A program made the translations under genes and the position numbers. From NCBI GenBank assembly GCA_900318975.1, contig ONMY01000144.1, positions 1 through 9,824 of the forward strand: a DNA stretch of 9,824 bases. Reading direction: 5' to 3'. Shown piece by piece: positions 6,886 through 9,824 of this stretch. The DNA comes from an uncultured Bacillota bacterium. Its GTDB lineage: Bacteria; Bacillota_I; Bacilli_A; Izemoplasmatales; UBA1188. Numbering within the stretch: position 1 is the first letter of the stretch; every line of letters begins with the position of its first letter. The notes beneath the pieces were generated by a model. That model worked only from the letters and a program-made list of their open reading frames with translations, had not been told where the DNA came from and searched no databases.

Positions 6886-7422
6886 ATGAATAAAGAGATA
6901 GAATTAAAGTATCTAGTTGATAGACTTCCAGATACATATGATAAATTAATATATATTGAACAAATATATTTTATAAAGAATGGAAAAGAAGATATGATTA
7001 ATAGACTCTTTCCAGGTCTTGATTTAAATAAAATATCTACTTATAGAGTTAGAAAATTAATTGATGATAATAATAAATCATTTATTCTAACTTTAAAATC
7101 TAAAGCTGAGTCTTATACAAGGGATGAATATGAAACTCTAATAGATGAAGAAAGCTATAATATTCTAAAAGAAAAAGAAGAATCAAAGATAATAAAGAAT
7201 AGATATATTAAAATATTCAATAATTACAAATTTGAATTCGATGAATATCTAAACTTAAAAGAAAAACTCTATACCCTAGAAGTTGAACTCGAATCTGAAG
7301 AAAATATCGACTCAATTACTCATGATATAGAATACATTCTATCATCAAATGGCTATACTTTTAAAAATGTAACATTTGATAATAGATACAAAAACAATAA
7401 CTTAATTAAATATTTTGGCTAG
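6886..7422 (+). CDS. CYTH-domain protein (triphosphate tunnel metalloenzyme family)
   Basis: Starting at ATG 6886 gives 178 residues and places the CYTH signature ExExK (EIELK, residues 4-8) at the N terminus, as in the family. The longer frame opening at 6808 would run through the end of efp and is unlikely. Further tunnel residues are R54 and R56 (YRVRK), K71 and K73 (TLKSK), R79 with E81 (TRDEYE), R106, D119-E120 (FDEY) and E132/E134 (LEVELE). CYTH enzymes hydrolyse inorganic triphosphate, thiamine triphosphate or similar phosphate chains with a divalent metal, or make cAMP; the substrate here cannot be told. No Shine-Dalgarno is visible, and the efp terminator lies just upstream, so expression may be low or depend on read-through. 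It is 17 bases from the SDR gene and probably co-transcribed with it. B. subtilis YjbK belongs to the same superfamily. Confidence 0.8.
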   Translation: MNKEIELKYLVDRLPDTYDKLIYIEQIYFIKNGKEDMINRLFPGLDLNKISTYRVRKLIDDNNKSFILTLKSKAESYTRDEYETLIDEESYNILKEKEESKIIKNRYIKIFNNYKFEFDEYLNLKEKLYTLEVELESEENIDSITHDIEYILSSNGYTFKNVTFDNRYKNNNLIKYFG

Positions 7423-7423
7423 A

Positions 7424-7432
7424 AAAGGAGGT
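7424..7432 (+). promoter_or_regulatory. Full-consensus Shine-Dalgarno fixing a TTG start
   Basis: AAAGGAGGT lies 7 bases before TTG 7440-7442. It is complementary over its whole length to the usual 16S rRNA 3' tail. It decides for the TTG start of the SDR gene: the first in-frame ATG (codon 44) would remove the NAD(P)-binding glycine motif. Confidence 0.85.
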
Positions 7433-7439
7433 AATAACT

Positions 7440-8195
7440 TTGACTGATTTTAATAAGAAAACCGTTCTCGTTACTGGTTCTGGAAGAGGAATTGGTGCCG
7501 CAATCGTAAGAGAACTCGCAAAAGTTGGATATAACTGTGTTATAAACTATCATACATCCGAAAAAGGTGCAATGCTTCTAAAAAAAGAAATAGAAGAAAA
7601 ATATGGCGTCAAAGCTATTGCCATAAAAGCTGATGTATCGAATGAAGATGATGTCGATAATATGTTCAGTATTATCGAAAAAGAATTCGGTGGGATATCT
7701 TGCCTTGTGAATAATGCCGCTATAGATATTCCAAGAATCTTTGAATCAAAAAGAATAGTTGATTTCAAAAAAGTAATGGATGTAAATGTAATAGGTGCAT
7801 ATTTAGTATCTAAAAAGGCATCTCGTTATATGATTAAAAATAAATGGGGAAGAATTATTAATATCTCATCAACAAATGGTATTAATACTTACTATCCAAT
7901 GTGCCTTGAATATGATGCATCTAAAGCTGCATTAATCTCCCTAACTCATAACCTTTCAGTTCAATTTGCACCACATATTACAGTAAACTCAATTGCCCCA
8001 GGCTTTATTGGAAGCGAAGCGGAACTTAAAGACTATGAAGAAGAATTCTTAAATGAAGAAATAAGTAAGATACTCGTTAGAAGAGTTGGAGATCCAAAAG
8101 AAGTTGCCTATCTTGTAAGATTCCTCTTAAGCGATGAAGCATCTTATATAAACAATTCAGTAATAAGAATTGATGGTGGACAATACGGGAGCTAA
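7440..8195 (+). CDS. Short-chain dehydrogenase/reductase, FabG-like, candidate YmfI-type EF-P modification enzyme
   Basis: This 251-residue protein is a classical SDR of normal length, beginning with TTG behind a perfect Shine-Dalgarno. The Rossmann motif TGSGRGIG is at 12-19. D65 (ADVS) contacts the adenine, NNAA is at 91-94, N116 is in the active site, and the catalytic S144, Y158 and K162 (YDASK) are all present. It ends with IRIDGGQ, as in FabG-type reductases. The family reduces or oxidises keto/hydroxy groups with NAD(P)H. No fatty-acid synthesis genes are nearby. Instead efp lies upstream and a ynbB-like gene lies convergently downstream. In B. subtilis the FabG-like YmfI reduces the ketone of the EF-P lysine modification, so this gene may do the same. 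That assignment rests on context; a general FabG/SDR role remains the alternative. Confidence 0.88.
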   Translation: MTDFNKKTVLVTGSGRGIGAAIVRELAKVGYNCVINYHTSEKGAMLLKKEIEEKYGVKAIAIKADVSNEDDVDNMFSIIEKEFGGISCLVNNAAIDIPRIFESKRIVDFKKVMDVNVIGAYLVSKKASRYMIKNKWGRIINISSTNGINTYYPMCLEYDASKAALISLTHNLSVQFAPHITVNSIAPGFIGSEAELKDYEEEFLNEEISKILVRRVGDPKEVAYLVRFLLSDEASYINNSVIRIDGGQYGS

Positions 8196-8203
8196 ATAAA
8201 AAA

Positions 8204-8239
8204 ATAATTACTTAGACCAAAAATCTAAGTAATTTTTTT
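8204..8239. terminator. Bidirectional terminator between the SDR and ynbB-like genes
   Basis: AATTACTTAGA (8206-8216) pairs perfectly with TCTAAGTAATT (8224-8234) around a 7-base loop. Seven T follow on the + strand (8233-8239), and an A-rich run precedes (8197-8204), giving a U-run on the - strand. It serves both convergent genes. Confidence 0.88.
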
Positions 8240-8243
8240 GTTA

Positions 8244-9500
8244 TTATTTAATCTTATTTTTAACTTTAGTTAATGCAAGCATAATACTTAACTTACCATA
8301 TTCATATGTAAGACCACCTTGCATATAAAGTGTATATGGTTCTATTACTGGTGCGTCAGCTGAAAGTTCAATTGTGCTTCCCTGTGTAAAACATCCTGCA
8401 GCCATGACTTCTGGGTTTGGATATCCAGGCATAGGTGATGCCTCAATATATGCACCTGAATCGACAGGAGAAGATGCTTGAATTCCTCTTGCGAAATTTA
8501 TTAAATTCTCTTTTGTTTTAAGACATACAGTTTGGATAATATCACATCTTTCATCATTATATCTTGGAGAAATATCATTAAATCCTAATTTTTCAAGCAT
8601 ATATGCTGCAAAAATTTGTGTCTTAAGTGCACTCTTTACAGCGCTTGGCGCCATAAACATTCCCTTTAATACACTGATATTCGTATTAAAGTTCGCACCA
8701 AGTTCTTTTCCTATTCCAGGAGATGTAAGTCTATCTGAAACCATCTTGATAAGATTCTCTTTTCCTGCAATGTATCCACCAGTTGATGCAATACCACCAC
8801 CAAGGTTTTTCATAAGAGATCCAACAACTAAATCAGCACCTACGTGACCTGGTTCACTATCCTCCACAAGTTCTCCGTAACAGTTATCAACCAGTATTAT
8901 TACATCTTTATTTACTTTTCTAATTTCAGTAATAATATTTTTAATCTTTAGAATTGATAAAGATAATCTATTAGAATATCCTCTTGATCTTTGAATAGCT
9001 ATAACTTTAACATTCCCAAGTTTTACTCTCTCAATTATTTTATCTTTATCAAATTCATTATTTATTAAATCAATTTCTTCGTATTTTACGCCATATGCCT
9101 TTAAAGACTGAGTAGAATCTCCAATTATTCCAATCATCTCTCTAAGTGAATCATAAGGTGTACCAGAAATAGAAATAAGTGTATCACCATATTTAAGCAT
9201 GCTTGAAAACGCAAGATATAAGGCATTTGTCCCACTCATAATCTGAGGTCTTACAAGCGCATCTTCACATCCAAGTACTTCACTGAATATTCTTTCAATC
9301 TTATCTCTTCCTGTATCAAAATTACCATATCCATTGATATCAGTAAAATCAGAATATTGAACATTATTCTTGATAAACGCAGAAATAACTCTATCAGAAT
9401 TCTTAATACACGTATCATCAATTCTATTAAATATATCTTTTAAATCTCTTTCTGCATCTTTTGAAAGTGCTAAAATCTCTTTATCTATTTGGTTGATCAT
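8244..9500 (-). CDS. ynbB: PLP-dependent YnbB-family protein (methionine gamma-lyase-like / 'aluminium resistance')
   Basis: This 418-residue protein is a fold-type I pyridoxal-phosphate enzyme of the YnbB family, full length. Visible features in order: NGYGNFDTGRDKIERIF (56-72), RPQIMSGTNAL (84-94, with the phosphate-cupping SGT), RSRGYSNR (171-178), VDNCYGE (204-210, with the PLP-binding Asp) and SLMKNLGGG (228-236). K231 is the predicted Schiff-base lysine. It is often annotated as a methionine gamma-lyase or aluminium-resistance protein, but in B. subtilis ynbB is required for 5-aminopentanol modification of EF-P. In Bacillus it lies by hflX and glnR; here it lies by efp and an SDR, which supports the EF-P role. 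The ribosome site on the - strand (AAAGGGGGAT at 9515-9507) has GGGGG in place of GGAGG. No convincing promoter was found upstream. The family call is secure; the role is inferred. Confidence 0.93.
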   Translation of the reverse strand: MINQIDKEILALSKDAERDLKDIFNRIDDTCIKNSDRVISAFIKNNVQYSDFTDINGYGNFDTGRDKIERIFSEVLGCEDALVRPQIMSGTNALYLAFSSMLKYGDTLISISGTPYDSLREMIGIIGDSTQSLKAYGVKYEEIDLINNEFDKDKIIERVKLGNVKVIAIQRSRGYSNRLSLSILKIKNIITEIRKVNKDVIILVDNCYGELVEDSEPGHVGADLVVGSLMKNLGGGIASTGGYIAGKENLIKMVSDRLTSPGIGKELGANFNTNISVLKGMFMAPSAVKSALKTQIFAAYMLEKLGFNDISPRYNDERCDIIQTVCLKTKENLINFARGIQASSPVDSGAYIEASPMPGYPNPEVMAAGCFTQGSTIELSADAPVIEPYTLYMQGGLTYEYGKLSIMLALTKVKNKIK

Positions 9501-9579
9501 ATTCTATCCCCCTTTAAAGATAGGATACTACATTTTTATGTTTAATTCATAAAAAAATATTTAAAAACCATAAAAAGAG

Positions 9580-9585
9580 TATAAA
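9580..9585 (+). promoter_or_regulatory. Possible -10 element for the downstream transporter gene
   Basis: TATAAA (9580-9585, within TATAAAAT) lies 36 bases before the Met start at 9621. No good -35 box lies at the right distance, and the whole region is A/T-rich, so this is weak. The 120-base divergent stretch between the ynbB-like gene and this gene holds no hairpin or conserved RNA that I can recognise. Confidence 0.3.
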
Positions 9586-9620
9586 ATAAAATAGTTAGTA
9601 ATATAAAAAAGGAGAACTCT

Positions 9621-9824
9621 ATGTGGCTACTTTTTGCGATTAGTACCTTCCTTATGTGGGGTATTGCTGATCTATTTTACAAAAAAGGAAATAATGAAGA
9701 AGAAAAATATAGTCATTTAAAGACCACCATTTTGGTTGGTTTTGTGATGGGTATAACCGCAATCATCACAATGCTTATTAAAGGAATTGATTATGATTTT
9801 AGAAATATCTTAATCTATTCTCCA
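9621..9824 (+). CDS. Integral membrane protein, likely EamA/DMT-family transporter, 3' partial
   Basis: The first 68 codons are visible and the gene runs off the window. The start ATG has AAGGAG (9609-9614) six bases upstream. The protein begins with a hydrophobic helix (residues about 2-19, with the MWG typical of drug/metabolite transporter N termini), followed by a charged loop (KKGNNEEEKYSHLK) and a second helix (about 35-54, ILVGFVMGITAIITMLI). This matches the start of ten-helix EamA/DMT permeases, but only two helices are seen, so the family call is tentative and the substrate unknown. It is transcribed divergently from the ynbB-like gene. Confidence 0.65.
   Translation, partial: MWLLFAISTFLMWGIADLFYKKGNNEEEKYSHLKTTILVGFVMGITAIITMLIKGIDYDFRNILIYSP

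Noticed and set aside
8244..9500. Methionine gamma-lyase or aluminium resistance as the function of the PLP gene
   Set aside because: These are inherited annotation labels; the sequence matches YnbB, for which the genetic evidence in B. subtilis points to EF-P modification, and the neighbourhood agrees.
9370..9552. 60-residue + strand frame opposite the ynbB-like gene start
   Set aside because: It is antisense to a clear full-length gene for most of its length, has no recognised motif and no ribosome site; a shadow frame.

Overview
This window comes from an AT-rich, low-GC Gram-positive bacterium (Bacillota). The gene order rluB - cmk - rpsA-like - der - hup is a typical Bacillota core cluster. 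The Shine-Dalgarno sites are strong AAGGAGG types, the terminators are short hairpins with T-runs, and EF-P has the Bacillus-type PGKG loop. All genes stay intact under the standard code, with TGG for Trp, so TGA is not read as Trp here. No TGA stop occurs among the ten genes whose stop codon is visible. A Bacilli-like or uncultured Mollicutes-adjacent lineage is possible, but the exact taxon cannot be fixed from this sequence.

Positions 1-6217 are mostly information-processing housekeeping genes on the + strand. The window opens inside a gene that looks like a fused type I methyltransferase (HsdM) and specificity subunit (HsdS). Its two methylase motifs are both degenerate. It sits 4 bp before rluB (23S rRNA pseudouridine synthase). 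Next come cmk (CMP kinase) with its own extended -10 promoter, an overlapping five-S1-domain protein, a terminator-like hairpin, der (ribosome assembly GTPase), and hup (HU nucleoid protein) with its own promoter and a strong terminator.

Positions 6218-9500 hold a second group: efp (EF-P) behind a near-consensus promoter, a CYTH/triphosphate-tunnel protein, a short-chain dehydrogenase (SDR), and, convergent to them, a PLP enzyme of the YnbB ('aluminium resistance / methionine gamma-lyase-like') family. In Bacillus subtilis, the SDR YmfI and the PLP protein YnbB are both required for the 5-aminopentanol modification of the EF-P loop lysine, and their genes are scattered there. Finding efp, an SDR and ynbB side by side suggests a compact EF-P modification locus, with the CYTH protein as an uncharacterised associate. 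This is the most interesting point of the window. A bidirectional terminator separates the SDR and ynbB genes.

Positions 9501-9824 hold a divergent intergenic region and the start of a membrane protein that resembles an EamA/DMT transporter and is cut by the window edge. No RNA genes, mobile elements, CRISPR arrays or long repeats were seen. No gene-free stretch exceeds about 150 bases.
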